A DNA stretch of 64,000 nucleotides, taken from contig NZ_CP042912.1 of assembly GCF_008087665.1 (NCBI RefSeq), positions 558,001-622,000 on the forward strand, written 5' to 3'. Positions 16,652-26,323 of the stretch are shown piece by piece. Within the stretch, counting starts at the first letter, position 1. Each line of letters begins with the position of its first letter. A model generated the notes under the pieces. That model searched no databases. It was given only the letters and a program-made list of their open reading frames with translations, and was not told where the DNA came from. The stretch comes from Mariniblastus fucicola (GTDB lineage: Bacteria; Planctomycetota; Planctomycetia; Pirellulales; Pirellulaceae). A program made the position numbers and the translations under genes.

Positions 16652-17959
16652 ATGGCTGAATCGACCAAAACCGAAGTTGGCAGTTATTTCATCTCCAACT
16701 ACCCGCCGTTTTCACAATGGAACGCCGATAGTCTGACCACGGTTGAATCGGCTTTGCAGTCGCCTCCGTTGGCCGACACGCCGCTGGGGCTGTATTTGCA
16801 CATTCCGTTTTGTCGCAAGCGTTGCAAATTCTGCTACTTCAAAGTCTTTACCGATCAGAACGCCAAAGAGATCGAGGCTTATGTCGCAGCACTATGCCGC
16901 GAGATCGAACTCGTTAGCAAGCAGGAAGTCATGGGCGGACGTCCGTTCCGTTTTGTGTACTTCGGTGGCGGAACGCCTTCATTTCTGAGCTCGCGACAAT
17001 TGACGTCGCTGGTCGATCGGTTGCGCGAAAACATCAATTGGGATCACGCGGAAGAAGTGACTTTCGAGTGTGAGCCTGGCACACTTCAGGAATCGAAGCT
17101 GAAGACACTGAAAGAGCTTGGCGTGACACGTCTGAGCCTCGGTGTAGAAAACTTCACTGACTCGGTCCTCGAAGAAAACGGTCGAGCTCACCTTTCAAAA
17201 GAAGTCTACAAGGCTTGGGACTGGATCAAGAGTCTGGACTTCCCAAATGTGAACATCGATTTGATTTCCGGCATGGTCGGCGAGACTTGGGAGAACTGGA
17301 AGTACAACATTGCGGAAGCCATCAAGTTTTCGCCAGAGAGTGTCACGATTTACCAAATGGAGCTGCCGTACAACACGGTGTACTCCAAAGATATTCTTGG
17401 CAACAAAATCGAGACGCCGGTTGCCGATTGGCAGTTGAAACGCGAGTGGCTGGACTACGCCTACGATGAATTTCTCGCTGCGGGCTATAAAATCAGCAGC
17501 GCTTACACGGTGGTGAAGGATAACGACAAAGTCAACTTCAGCTATCGCGACAACCTGTGGGCTGGATCGGATCTGTTGGCGACGGGCATCGCGAGTTTCG
17601 GACACGTTTCCGGAATTCACTATCAGAACAAGGCCGATATGAAGCAGTATCAGTCGGATCTGATGGAGCACAACAAGTTGCCGCTTGGTCGTGCGTTCAA
17701 GCCAACGGCAAACCAGTTGCTGATCCGGGAAATGATTTTGCAGCTGAAGCGTGGCTATCTGGATGTCGGATATTTTCAGGACAAGTTCGACGTGAACATT
17801 CTTGAGAAATGGGCGGCGGAGTTCGGTGAGCATCGCGACAATGGTATGCTCGATTTCGACGATTCACGGATCGAGCTTTCGCGAAAAGGATTCCTGCACG
17901 CCGATGCGTTGCTGCCGCCGTTCTTTGAAGAAGAACATCAGGGCGTTCGATACACGTAG
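16652..17959 (+). CDS. HemN/HemW-like radical SAM protein
   Basis: The 435-residue protein carries the radical SAM cluster CRKRCKFCYF (CxxxCxxC, near residues 53-60), then FGGGTPS and the SLGVENF segment that is SxGVQ(S/N)F in coproporphyrinogen-oxidase-like enzymes. The order and spacing match the HemN/HemW superfamily. True HemW heme chaperones have an HNxxYW motif and HemN an N-terminal arm; neither is clear here, so the reaction is left open. The next gene encodes a lipoyl-carrier (GcvH-like) protein, which suggests the two act together, perhaps with a lipoyl-bound substrate. That pairing is inference from adjacency only. Confidence 0.85.
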   Translation: MAESTKTEVGSYFISNYPPFSQWNADSLTTVESALQSPPLADTPLGLYLHIPFCRKRCKFCYFKVFTDQNAKEIEAYVAALCREIELVSKQEVMGGRPFRFVYFGGGTPSFLSSRQLTSLVDRLRENINWDHAEEVTFECEPGTLQESKLKTLKELGVTRLSLGVENFTDSVLEENGRAHLSKEVYKAWDWIKSLDFPNVNIDLISGMVGETWENWKYNIAEAIKFSPESVTIYQMELPYNTVYSKDILGNKIETPVADWQLKREWLDYAYDEFLAAGYKISSAYTVVKDNDKVNFSYRDNLWAGSDLLATGIASFGHVSGIHYQNKADMKQYQSDLMEHNKLPLGRAFKPTANQLLIREMILQLKRGYLDVGYFQDKFDVNILEKWAAEFGEHRDNGMLDFDDSRIELSRKGFLHADALLPPFFEEEHQGVRYT

Positions 17960-18091
17960 AGTGCTCAAGCTGGGGGTCTTCACGTAGAATCTCAGAATGG
18001 CGTGTGTGATCTTTGGCCTTGACCAACGCAATTGCTCGGCCGGATGATCACTAAGACGACGTGCTGATTTGGAAGCCGCGATACGAAAAGT

Positions 18092-18562
18092 ATGACTGAC
18101 TCGTCCGACAATCTGATCTTCATGATGGGCGAGTTCGAAGCGAGCTTTCCCACGGATCGCATGTACGCGTCGAATCACATGTGGGCTCTTCCCGGTGACG
18201 GCGATGTCTTCCGCTTCGGTTTCACGGCCTATTCCGTTCGTCTGCTGCAAGACGTTTACTTTCTGGATTGGTCCTTCGACGCACCGCACCCCGTCGAAGT
18301 CGGTACGGAGATCGGTGCGGTGGAAAGCAAGAAAGCTGAAAGCTCTCTGTACAGTCCGCTAACAGGTCATCTCACCGAATTCAATGAAGCGTTGATGGAT
18401 GATCCGTCGGCGATCAACCTGGAAAAATACGACAAAGGCTGGCTGTTTGAGATTCAGTCCAGCGACACCAGTCCATTGCTGACTCCGGAAGCCTATCTCG
18501 AATTGCTGGTCGAAGTCTGGGACAAAACCCAGAAGACAATCAAAGGCCAGCTAAACACCTGA
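18092..18562 (+). CDS. Glycine cleavage H-like lipoyl carrier protein
   Basis: The 156-residue protein resembles GcvH over residues 25-140. The lipoylation site is Lys81 in ESKKAESSLYSPLTG, matching the family's ESxKAxxxxxSPxxG. It also has the NHMWAL start of the H-protein fold (as HEW in GcvH) and the KGWLFEI strand near residue 115. No gcvT or gcvP gene is near, and an extra N-terminal segment of about 20 residues differs from standard GcvH. With the radical SAM gene 130 bases upstream this may be a specialised lipoyl carrier rather than part of the glycine cleavage system. Confidence 0.85.
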   Translation: MTDSSDNLIFMMGEFEASFPTDRMYASNHMWALPGDGDVFRFGFTAYSVRLLQDVYFLDWSFDAPHPVEVGTEIGAVESKKAESSLYSPLTGHLTEFNEALMDDPSAINLEKYDKGWLFEIQSSDTSPLLTPEAYLELLVEVWDKTQKTIKGQLNT

Positions 18563-18937
18563 TCGACCGTTTGGTCGTAGGGTCGGCTTCCAACTGTCGG
18601 CTTGCATCTCCGTGGCTGCGGCTTCCACCCGCAGTATTCCCAATTGCCGCTTACCGCTTACCGCTTCCTGCTGTAGCCGCTGTTTACGCTTGCCCGCGGA
18701 TTCGCGGTGTCAATCCGCTCTCGGGCCACTTCAGTTTTGCATTCATCAATTCCTGTTGGGGCCGTGGATATTCGCGAAGGCTCGATGAATCCTCTTGCCG
18801 GTAGCCCATTGGCCAAAAAAGACAGCAGAGAATTCTGCGATGAAAAACGCTTGACGACACGTGTCGTCATTTGGTAGCTTAAATCTGACGACAGGTGTCG
18901 TCGCTGTCGACCGAGCGTCCGATTTTCCGAGGATTCC
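18563..18937. other. Intergenic region with repeats and BlaI control region
   Basis: 375 bases without a gene. The left part holds two copies of the hairpin repeat family (about 18576-18604, degenerate, and 18612-18638, with GCGGCTTCCACCCGCAGTATT), then three direct CCGCTTA-like units (about 18648-18667). The right part holds the operator-promoter of the blaI-M56 operon. Confidence 0.6.
18851..18902 (+). promoter_or_regulatory. Promoter with two palindromic BlaI-type operators
   Basis: Operator one (18852-18869) is the perfect 18-base palindrome TGACGACACGTGTCGTCA. Operator two (18887-18902) is GACGACA-GG-TGTCGTC. Their centres are 34 bases apart, about three helical turns. A -35-like TTGACG (18851-18856) lies within operator one, and a -10-like TAGCTT (18875-18880) lies between the operators, so a repressor on both sites would block transcription of the BlaI gene that starts at 18938. 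Confidence 0.75.
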
Positions 18938-19354
18938 ATGACATCGCCCCTGGGTTCGATTACAGGACCACAGTTTGAAATTCTGCAAATCCTTTGGCAA
19001 AGTTCAGAGTCAATGACGGTTGCCGAAATCTGGCAACAGGTTTGCGAACACCGGGAAGTGAGTCGCACGACGACTTTGAACCTGGTGGACCGACTTGAGA
19101 AACGCAAATGGCTCAAACGCGCCAGGCTGGATGGCGTTTATCGCTATCAGGCTGCGATCAGCGAGACGGAGACAAGGGAAATGCTTGCGTCCGAATTCGT
19201 GGGCAAGTTCTTCGATGGATCTCCTGCGGATTTTGTGCTGAGTTTCCTCGGATCACAGCGCGTGTCGAAGAAGGACCTGGGTCGTATGCGGCAGGCGTTG
19301 GAAGAAAAAACGACCGGGCGAAGAAAGTCACGTAAGAGCAACAGGAAAGGATAA
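18938..19354 (+). CDS. blaI: BlaI/MecI/CopY-family repressor
   Basis: The 138-residue protein has the winged-helix DNA-binding domain of penicillinase repressors (about residues 9-75: FEILQILWQSSESMTVAEIW, then SRTTTLNLVDRLEKRKWL). In the family this is followed by a dimerisation arm that is cleaved on induction; here the arm holds SPADFVLSFLG. The C-terminus is basic (GRRKSRKSNRKG). It lies five bases before the M56 peptidase gene, so they are one operon, and two GACGACA palindromes upstream are the likely binding sites. The classical role is beta-lactam response, but no beta-lactamase gene is nearby and many planctomycete homologues have unknown signals. Confidence 0.92.
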   Translation: MTSPLGSITGPQFEILQILWQSSESMTVAEIWQQVCEHREVSRTTTLNLVDRLEKRKWLKRARLDGVYRYQAAISETETREMLASEFVGKFFDGSPADFVLSFLGSQRVSKKDLGRMRQALEEKTTGRRKSRKSNRKG

Positions 19355-19359
19355 CGAAA

Positions 19360-22300
19360 ATGAGTCTCTCAATCACAGCATTGCTGCTGGCCACCGGATT
19401 TGCTTCGATCGCTATCGCGTTGTTTGCTCTGTTTGCGGCACAGCTTTTAACCTCGCTCCCACTGCGGCATGAAACCCTGAGAGTTGGGTTGGTGCTGTCG
19501 CTGCTGGTGCCGATTCCATTCGTCGTGGGAAACGTTCTGGACATTGGGCTGTTGCCGAATGCGATCCCTGCATCGACAGAACTGTCTGAAGCAAAACCCG
19601 TCGACGTCCCAGCGCCTGCAGGATATTCAGATTCGACTTTCGAATTCACCGATACAAATTTTGCCATCCCGGGATTTGAGCAATCGCGAATGGAACCCGG
19701 AACAGATGACCTTCGATCGTCAACCGTTTCTGTGCCGCGGGCTGCCGTTGTTAAACCGCTGCACCAACCAGAATATTTCGTGCCAACCTGGCCGCAGTTG
19801 CTGATTGGTGTCTGGCTGTTCGGCACGGTGCTATGTATTGGCCGCTACCTTTGGAAGGCATTCCAGTTGCGAAAGCTGACCAGCAATTTCACGTTGCCGG
19901 TCGAAACGAACCTTCTTGAAGAAGTCGAAACGATCGCAAACAGGTTGGGGCTTCGGCGGGTACCCGGTCTGATCTGTTGTCCTGCCGTCAAATCGCCGGT
20001 GATCGTTGGCCTGCGTTCACCTTCGCTGCTCGTTCCGGAAAACTTTTCAAAAGTGTTTGACGAAGAAAGTCGGCGACAGATCTTGACTCATGAGTTGGCA
20101 CACGTGAAACGACGGGACCATTGGACGTTGTTGGTTCAGTCAATGGCGCATTGCATCTACTGGTGGAATCCGCTGGTCAGAGTGATTTCGCGAAAGTTGG
20201 CGGTAACGCGTGAAATGCTCTGCGATGACATCGCCGTCAAACTTGAAGGGCGCTGGCGCAAGTACGCGGAAACCATGCTTTTGATGGCGGAACAGGCTGT
20301 TGACAACCAGCCAGGTTCACTGTCTCTGGCGATGGCGGCAGGCGATCTGGAAAGTCGATTGAGTCGCGTGTTGGAGTTGGAAGGAAGGGTTCCCGGAACC
20401 AGGATTCGTCCGCTGCTCGCAGCGACGATTGCGATCCCATTCTTGTTGCTTTTCTCAAGTTTTGCTTTTGCTCAGTTCGCCAGTCCGACCCTGCAGGAAA
20501 CAGGGAACGCGGAATCGATCGTGGCAAAAACTGAAACGACTAAAGCCGAGCCAACCAAAAACGAGTCGACCACATACGGATCAGCCGAGAATGCGATGGC
20601 TGAAGTTTCTGGCGTTACTGCGCCCGATCCAGTCGTCGTTGTTGACCCATCCAACGACATTCCCGAGTTCAATCCTCGCAAAGTCCCTTCTCGAAAGTAC
20701 AAAGTTCGCTTTATTGATGCTTCGAGCAACCCACTGCCGAATGCTAAAGCCGAATTTCACGAAGGCAGGTTGGCCGCGGGTAAGTTTACTGCTGACGAAA
20801 AGGGAGAGGCGAAGTTCATTGTTGGCGACACATTTCAGCAGCGATATTCTGCCCTGAAAGTCACGTCACCGGACGGTAAATTGGGCGCGATCTTCGCCAT
20901 GAACGAAGTGGTTCGGGACAAGCCGGAATCGTTCGAAGTCAAGCTGGTGCCTTTGGCCGAACGCACGGTTAAAGTGATCGACAACAGCCGCGGCTCCATT
21001 GCGAACGCTACGATTGCAATCGGGTTTGGTCGGCCAATATTTGGTTTCCAAATTATGGGAAACACCGACAAAGAGGGAATGTACAGTTTCCGAGCTCCAG
21101 TGGAATCGAGCATCTCCAACGTCTTCGCGTACAAAGAAGGCTATGGCGTCGACTACCTTTCCTGTGAAAAACCCGACGATCGAAGAAACCAACCAAATGT
21201 TTTGCCAAAGCCATTTTTGGCGAACGAAACGCGTACACTCATATTGGAGCCGCCTGCGCCATTCGTTACTTTGGTGGTCGATGAGAACGGGGAACCTGTC
21301 GAAGATGCGATCGTGAGACCGTGGCTCCTCGAGAATGGTGAGCAGGCACAGTTCAATCTCTCCCTGGTCAACGATCTGATCCAACGAAAAACCGATGCCT
21401 CCGGGCGAGCGACCATCGACTGGTTTCCTCGCTGGCAGAAAGCTCCGGTTACGATTTCGCCTTCCAAAGCGAATCATGATCGCTCAAACGGAACATGGGA
21501 GCCCGGCCAATCCGAAGTAAGAATTACAATGGAGAAGATAAAGATGACCCGGATTTCGGGTGTACTTCTTGATCAAGCCGGGAATCCCGTCCCTGGTTGC
21601 CAGGTTCGTTGTGACGGACGCGAATATTATGAAGGGGTCAATGGTTGCTTTACCGACGAGGAAGGAAAGTTTTGGTTCAATGCCAAAGCTGGCGGTGAGC
21701 TGGTCATTTTCGTTGGCGAAGACGGTTTCTACTTTTCGGACAAACGGAGAGTTTCCGATTTTGTGCGGGTGACGGTTCCTGAACCTGATCAGCCTGTGGA
21801 CGACCTAGTGGTGCGATTGGTTGATCCGGTTCCTGTTACCGTTCGCATGGTCAACGAGGCGTCGGGGAAACTGGTTGCCAGCCATCGATCGGCAATGTTT
21901 CGCAACGCCATGACTGGAGAGCAGTATCGACAGAACTGTGAACTCGATCCGGACTGGCGATTTGACTCGGTCAGGCATCGCAGGGATGGTCCATGGCGAA
22001 ACGTCCCCACAATATCGTTCATCCCGTCAATTCAGAAACACGAGGGTGAGCTAAAGGGGTGGTTGGCTCCTGGCATCTACACGCTACGTCCTAATGACCG
22101 CGACTACTACGGTACGAGTTTCGTCGTTGATCGTGAGCCGGTCACGATCGAAATCCCGACGAAGACTGGAGCCGTTTCAACCTTGAAAGGTTGGGTTCGT
22201 GTTGACGGAGTTCCAGTGGAGAACGCAGAGATCGTGATGACATCGAAAAAGTTTCATGGCGATCGCTGGACGGCAACTTCCAATGAAGATGGCAGCTATG

Positions 22301-22683
22301 AAGTTCAGATGCGCGAAAACGAGTCGCTACTGGTTTGCTTCAGTTCCGACCGGAAACACGCCGTCGGCCTGGTTGCCGACATGTTCGGAAAACGATTTGA
22401 CCTGAATCTGAAACGTGTTTGTGAAATCAGGGGAAAACTGGTTGGCCAAAACGATCAGGGTTTAGGCAACCGGCGCGTTTACTTTGGGACGGAAATCTAC
22501 GCGGCCAGTTACGTCGGCTTTGTAATGACGGACGACGACGGCACTTTTGTCATCAAGGAAGTATGTCCCGGTCTCAAGCTTGACATTTTTATCTACGAAA
22601 GGAGTGGTCAACGCAAATTCCTTGCGAAACTGCCAACGTTGACTTCCGGTGAAAAGCGGGACGTCGGGATTGTTCGGCAATAA
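19360..22683 (+). CDS. BlaR1-type M56 membrane metallopeptidase with long extracytoplasmic sensor-like region
   Basis: The 1,107-residue protein has an N-terminal M56 unit. Membrane segments lie near residues 5-30, 38-58, 147-168 and 349-370, with the zinc-protease motif HELAH at 244-248 (the following KRRDHW is typical) and TREMLCDDIAV downstream. In BlaR1/MecR1 this domain cuts the partner repressor after ligand binding outside the cell. Here residues 371-1107 replace the penicillin-binding domain with several beta-sandwich units of carboxypeptidase-regulatory/CnaB type; repeated patterns such as DENGEPVEDAIV, DQAGNPVPGCQV and DGVPVENAEI start the units. The signal is therefore unlikely to be a beta-lactam acylating a serine. 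AGGAAAGGA lies about nine bases before the start. Confidence 0.9.
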   Translation: MSLSITALLLATGFASIAIALFALFAAQLLTSLPLRHETLRVGLVLSLLVPIPFVVGNVLDIGLLPNAIPASTELSEAKPVDVPAPAGYSDSTFEFTDTNFAIPGFEQSRMEPGTDDLRSSTVSVPRAAVVKPLHQPEYFVPTWPQLLIGVWLFGTVLCIGRYLWKAFQLRKLTSNFTLPVETNLLEEVETIANRLGLRRVPGLICCPAVKSPVIVGLRSPSLLVPENFSKVFDEESRRQILTHELAHVKRRDHWTLLVQSMAHCIYWWNPLVRVISRKLAVTREMLCDDIAVKLEGRWRKYAETMLLMAEQAVDNQPGSLSLAMAAGDLESRLSRVLELEGRVPGTRIRPLLAATIAIPFLLLFSSFAFAQFASPTLQETGNAESIVAKTETTKAEPTKNESTTYGSAENAMAEVSGVTAPDPVVVVDPSNDIPEFNPRKVPSRKYKVRFIDASSNPLPNAKAEFHEGRLAAGKFTADEKGEAKFIVGDTFQQRYSALKVTSPDGKLGAIFAMNEVVRDKPESFEVKLVPLAERTVKVIDNSRGSIANATIAIGFGRPIFGFQIMGNTDKEGMYSFRAPVESSISNVFAYKEGYGVDYLSCEKPDDRRNQPNVLPKPFLANETRTLILEPPAPFVTLVVDENGEPVEDAIVRPWLLENGEQAQFNLSLVNDLIQRKTDASGRATIDWFPRWQKAPVTISPSKANHDRSNGTWEPGQSEVRITMEKIKMTRISGVLLDQAGNPVPGCQVRCDGREYYEGVNGCFTDEEGKFWFNAKAGGELVIFVGEDGFYFSDKRRVSDFVRVTVPEPDQPVDDLVVRLVDPVPVTVRMVNEASGKLVASHRSAMFRNAMTGEQYRQNCELDPDWRFDSVRHRRDGPWRNVPTISFIPSIQKHEGELKGWLAPGIYTLRPNDRDYYGTSFVVDREPVTIEIPTKTGAVSTLKGWVRVDGVPVENAEIVMTSKKFHGDRWTATSNEDGSYEVQMRENESLLVCFSSDRKHAVGLVADMFGKRFDLNLKRVCEIRGKLVGQNDQGLGNRRVYFGTEIYAASYVGFVMTDDDGTFVIKEVCPGLKLDIFIYERSGQRKFLAKLPTLTSGEKRDVGIVRQ

Positions 22684-22780
22684 TTCCGGTCGCTGGGGGC
22701 GAATCGCGAGTTGTCCTACCGATCGCATGTAGCCGACAAATGATTTATGGGCTTGCCCAGTGAACGACGCTTTGATTCGT

Positions 22781-22806
22781 GTTCGCGGTTTCAACCGCAG
22801 TAGGCT
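22781..22806 (+). repeat. Hairpin repeat variant (CGCGGTTTCAACCGCAG)
   Basis: GCGGTT/AACCGC (22785-22798) with a two-base loop, followed by GTAGG. It resembles the GTGGCTTCCAGCCGCAGTA copies elsewhere and sits at the border of the GH51 relic. Confidence 0.45.
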
Positions 22807-22818
22807 CATCGCGATCCA

Positions 22819-23085
22819 CTACTTTTCCACTTCAATCGTTGTCACGCTCGCAGGTGGAAGCGTGATGCCAATCCGCTCTCCCGCGACTTCGATCTTTGCC
22901 GGCACAGGGCTCACCTTTTCCGGGGCATCAAACCTGTTGTGAGCATCCATTGACGCTCCGGCCAGCGCACGTCCGCTGACCTTTGACGCATCAACTCCAA
23001 CAATCGTCAGCCCGATCGTTTGCATCGTCTTCGGATTCGTGTTGATCAGCGAAAGATGCACGCTACCGTCTTTTGCAACCAAACC
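22819..23085 (-). pseudogene. Relic: C-terminal piece of a GH51 alpha-L-arabinofuranosidase
   Basis: The last 88 codons of this minus-strand frame read as the C-terminal beta domain of GH51 arabinofuranosidases: HLSLINTNPKTMQTIGL, then a VSGRALAG segment, DAHNRFDAPEKV, and the closing ITLPPASVTTIEVE strand. Upstream the frame continues only into the gyrA terminator hairpin and then antisense to gyrA, so the catalytic (beta/alpha)8 barrel is missing. The fragment retains an intact frame and stop. It is probably what remains after deletion of the rest of the gene; chance similarity is unlikely given several matching segments in order. Confidence 0.7.
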
Positions 23086-23114
23086 CAAAAAGGCGACGGC
23101 CGGAAGCCGTCGCC
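23086..23114 (-). terminator. Intrinsic terminator of gyrA
   Basis: On the minus strand a nine-base perfect stem GGCGACGGC/GCCGTCGCC with loop TTCCG (23092-23114) is followed by a run of five T. It lies 12 bases past the gyrA stop. The GGCTTCCGGCC core resembles the dispersed hairpin repeats. Confidence 0.8.
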
Positions 23115-23125
23115 ATACCGCGTGA

Positions 23126-25933
23126 CTATTCTTCGCTGTCAGTCTGACCTTCGCCAGCCTGAGGATCGTCGTTCTGGTTTTCGTCGGTTTGAACATCCGC
23201 TTGCGGAGCGTCAGTTTCCGGCGTGGCCGTTTCAGCACTTGGGCTGGCTGCATCCGCACCGGCAACGACCTGTCCTTCGACAACGCCATCTTCGTTTTCA
23301 AGCTCGTCGCGAGGCACACGCACGATCGTCGCCAGCGTGTCGTCGTCCTTGAGTCGCATGATCCGAACGCCCTGAGTGTTACGGCCGATCGTGCTGATCT
23401 CCGAACATTTGATCCGCTGGATCTTGCCCTTGGCCGTCATCAACAACAACTCATCATCGTCGTTGACCGAAGAAATGCCGATGACTTTTCCGTTGCGCTC
23501 AGTTGTTTTAATGTCACGCAAACCTTTACCGCCACGCTTCTGCGTGCGATAGCGAGCCGAGCTGCTGGCCTCGTCGCCATCGTCCGTAAGGTCGCCAATG
23601 TTCGGACCAAACGGAGTCCGTTTTCCGTAACCCTTGGCACAGGTCGTCAACAACGTCGCCGTTGGATCGGCGACTCGCATGCCGACCACTTCATCGCCGT
23701 CGGACAGCGAAATGCCTTTCACGCCGCTTGTGTTTCGACCCATCGGACGGGCGTCAGATTCCGAGAATCGAATTGCCATGCCGTCAGTCGTGCACAGCAG
23801 GATTTCGTCGTCCTTGCGAGTCACAATCGCGTCGATCAACTTGTCATCGTCACGTAGTTTGATCGCGATGATCCCGCCGGCTCGCGGTCGACCGTACTTC
23901 GAAAGCTCGGTCTTTTTCACCAAGCCCTTCGATGTACACATCATCAAGTAATGATTCTCTGCCGTGAAGTCACGGATCGCCCGGCACGCCGCGACCGTTT
24001 CGTCTTTGTCCAGCGAAATCAGATTCACGATCGCGCGACCGCGGCTCTCGCGAGACAGTTGTGGCAGTTGATGAACCTTCAGCCAATGCACTTGCCCCTT
24101 GCTTGTAAAGAACAGCAAGTAGTCATGCGTGCTGGCCGCGAACACGTGCTCGATTGGATCTTCTTCGTCCGTCGAGGCACCCTTGAGTCCCGTGCCGCCG
24201 CGGCCCTGAATTTTGTAAGTGCTAACAGGAGTCCGTTTGATGTAGCCGCGATGGCTTATCGAAACGACCATGTTCTCTTCTTCGATCAACTCCTCAAGAT
24301 CGATGTTGCCGATCTCTTCCGTCGAAAGCAACGTGCGACGATCGTCCGCGAACTTGTTGCGGATCTCCAGAAGGTCGTCCTTGATGATCGCGCGAATGTT
24401 GGCTTCGTCCGAAAGGATGCGAAGGTATTCTGTGATCTCCTCAAGCAACTTGCCATGCTGACCCTGAAGCTTTTCCTGCTCCAGATTCACCAGTTGGCCC
24501 AGCGTCATTTTCAGAATCGCATCTGCCTGAACTGCCGTCAGGTTATAGATGTCCGATTCGCCGCGCTCATCCTGAAAGACCTTGAAGCCCGGTTCGCCAA
24601 GCGCCCGCTCGAGCATCGATGCCGGACACTCGATCCCCATCAAGCCTTTCTTGGCTTCCGCCTGAGTTTTCGATTGGCGAATGATCTTGATGATCTGATC
24701 GATGTCCGCCAATGCGAGCAGCAAGCCTTCCAAAACGTGCTTCTGTCGCCGCGCACGATTGAGCAAAAATTCTGTCCGGCGACGGATCACGTTGATACGA
24801 TGACGAATGAACTCGCGAAGGAAATCCTTGATCGTCAGCTCTTGCGGTTTCCCGTCGACCAACGCCATGAAGTTCATCGAGAACGAAGTCTGCAGCGGCG
24901 AAAACTGATAGAGCTGATTCAGCACGACTTCCGGATCAGCATCCGACTTGATTTCCACCCACAGCTTGACCGGTTCTTTCAAGTCACTGAGGTCTTTGAT
25001 CTCCGAGATGCCTTTGACGCGACCGGTTTTCACCAAGTTGGCAATCTTTTCAACGACGTTGTCGCGCGTCTGCTGAAACGGTAGCTCAGAAACGGTAATT
25101 CGCTGTCGCGTGCGATTGCCTTTTTTGTATTCCTCAATCTCGCATTTGGCGCGGACAGGAATCGAGCTACGGCCGGTGTGGTAGGCTTTGAGAATTCCAG
25201 CTCGACCGCAGATGATGCCTCCGGTTGGGAAGTCCGGTCCGGGCAGCACCGTCATGATTTCGTGAATCGAACACTCCGGGTTGTCCAAAACCATCGCCAA
25301 CGCGTCGCAGACTTCGCCCAAATTGTGCGGAGGAATCGAAGTCGCCATCGAGACCGCGATCCCGCTCGATCCGTTGACCAGCAAGTTCGGAAACTTGCTC
25401 GGCAAAACGGTAGGCTCCATCCGTCGTTCATCGTACGTCGGCGTGTAGTCGACCGTGTCGAGCTTCAGATCCTCCATCATCATCGACGCGAAGCTCGACA
25501 TGCGAGCTTCGGTATATCGCATCGCGGCAGGAGGAAGTCCGGCGATCGACCCAAAGTTACCCTGCTTGTCGACCAGAATGTGACGCATGTTCCATTCCTG
25601 GGCCATGCGCACGAGCGTCGGATAAACGATACTTTCACCGTGTGGGTGATAATTACCACTGGTGTCACCCGAAATCTTCGCACACTTGACCCGCGCCGCT
25701 CCTGGCGTCAGGTTCAAGTCGTTCATCGCGACCAGGATTCGGCGCTGCGAGGGCTTGAGACCATCGCGAACGTCTGGCAACGCACGCGAAACGATGACGC
25801 TCATCGCATACGTCAGATAGCTACTCTTGAGCTCGTCCTCGATCGGCAATTCCGTCAGGCCTCGCTCGAGACCGTTGTCGCCGTTATCAATTTCGTTGTC
25901 GTTATCGTCGTTTTCGGGCAGGTCAGTAGACAA
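23126..25933 (-). CDS. gyrA: DNA gyrase subunit A
   Basis: The 935-residue type IIA topoisomerase subunit cuts and reseals DNA. The catalytic tyrosine is Tyr140 in AAMRYTEAR. The C-terminal beta-pinwheel starts near residue 545 and contains the gyrase-specific GyrA box QKRGGKG, so it is gyrase rather than topoisomerase IV. In the quinolone region the sequence is [10 protein letters not shown]: Ser101 equals E. coli Ser83, but the position of Asp87 is Pro105. The N-terminus adds about 25 acidic Asp/Asn residues, and the last 55 are Asp/Glu/Gln/Ala-rich. The start is TTG with AAGG seven bases upstream; the frame closes shortly above it. gyrB is not in the window. Confidence 0.97.
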   Translation of the reverse strand: MSTDLPENDDNDNEIDNGDNGLERGLTELPIEDELKSSYLTYAMSVIVSRALPDVRDGLKPSQRRILVAMNDLNLTPGAARVKCAKISGDTSGNYHPHGESIVYPTLVRMAQEWNMRHILVDKQGNFGSIAGLPPAAMRYTEARMSSFASMMMEDLKLDTVDYTPTYDERRMEPTVLPSKFPNLLVNGSSGIAVSMATSIPPHNLGEVCDALAMVLDNPECSIHEIMTVLPGPDFPTGGIICGRAGILKAYHTGRSSIPVRAKCEIEEYKKGNRTRQRITVSELPFQQTRDNVVEKIANLVKTGRVKGISEIKDLSDLKEPVKLWVEIKSDADPEVVLNQLYQFSPLQTSFSMNFMALVDGKPQELTIKDFLREFIRHRINVIRRRTEFLLNRARRQKHVLEGLLLALADIDQIIKIIRQSKTQAEAKKGLMGIECPASMLERALGEPGFKVFQDERGESDIYNLTAVQADAILKMTLGQLVNLEQEKLQGQHGKLLEEITEYLRILSDEANIRAIIKDDLLEIRNKFADDRRTLLSTEEIGNIDLEELIEEENMVVSISHRGYIKRTPVSTYKIQGRGGTGLKGASTDEEDPIEHVFAASTHDYLLFFTSKGQVHWLKVHQLPQLSRESRGRAIVNLISLDKDETVAACRAIRDFTAENHYLMMCTSKGLVKKTELSKYGRPRAGGIIAIKLRDDDKLIDAIVTRKDDEILLCTTDGMAIRFSESDARPMGRNTSGVKGISLSDGDEVVGMRVADPTATLLTTCAKGYGKRTPFGPNIGDLTDDGDEASSSARYRTQKRGGKGLRDIKTTERNGKVIGISSVNDDDELLLMTAKGKIQRIKCSEISTIGRNTQGVRIMRLKDDDTLATIVRVPRDELENEDGVVEGQVVAGADAASPSAETATPETDAPQADVQTDENQNDDPQAGEGQTDSEE

Positions 25934-26323
25934 AGTACAGCCTTGTGGTTAATCGTATTTTCGACGAAAAAATTTCCTGGATAGTGGCTGAAATCGTGGC
26001 CTTGAAAGACAAGCGATGATCAGCGGATTCCAGTCCCGTTTTCGGTCAGAAATTCGTGGTTTAGAGCACTCGCAGGAAAACGTTTCGTGCGGTAAAAACC
26101 GTGGTTAAACGGTGTTTGTGGATCCTGTTAGCGAATTGACGATTTTACCAGAATTGCTCCTTTTTTTCAATCGGCCAACGCGACTTTTAACGGGCAAGCA
26201 ACGCCCGCAAGGCCCGGCTCAGTTTTCAGATTCGGCGAACCTTTTGGGCGGTCAGGGGGTATGATCGTTGCCAACCCTGAATAACGATCGCGAGCCCATG
26301 GTGGGCATCCTGAACAGTTAAAC
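25934..26323. other. Intergenic region between divergent gyrA and a membrane-protein gene
   Basis: 390 bases that should hold both promoters. I see no tRNA, clear hairpin or repeat. A T run at about 26160-26167 has no stem before it. No promoter could be assigned with confidence. Confidence 0.4.

Noticed and set aside
16652-17959. Naming the radical SAM gene hemN or hemW
   Set aside because: The superfamily match is clear, but the diagnostic heme-binding and N-terminal features are not seen, so a specific name would be a guess.
19360-22683. M56 protein as a beta-lactam sensor
   Set aside because: No penicillin-binding serine domain and no beta-lactamase gene are present; only the protease and repressor are shared with BlaR1/BlaI.
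22819-23319. Minus-strand frame of 166 codons as a complete gene
   Set aside because: Its first half is antisense-frame read-through of the gyrA end and terminator; only the last 88 codons look like GH51.
23951-25084. 377-codon plus-strand ORF inside gyrA
   Set aside because: Antisense shadow of gyrA; the residue pattern (many Arg, Asp and His in runs) reflects the complementary codons.
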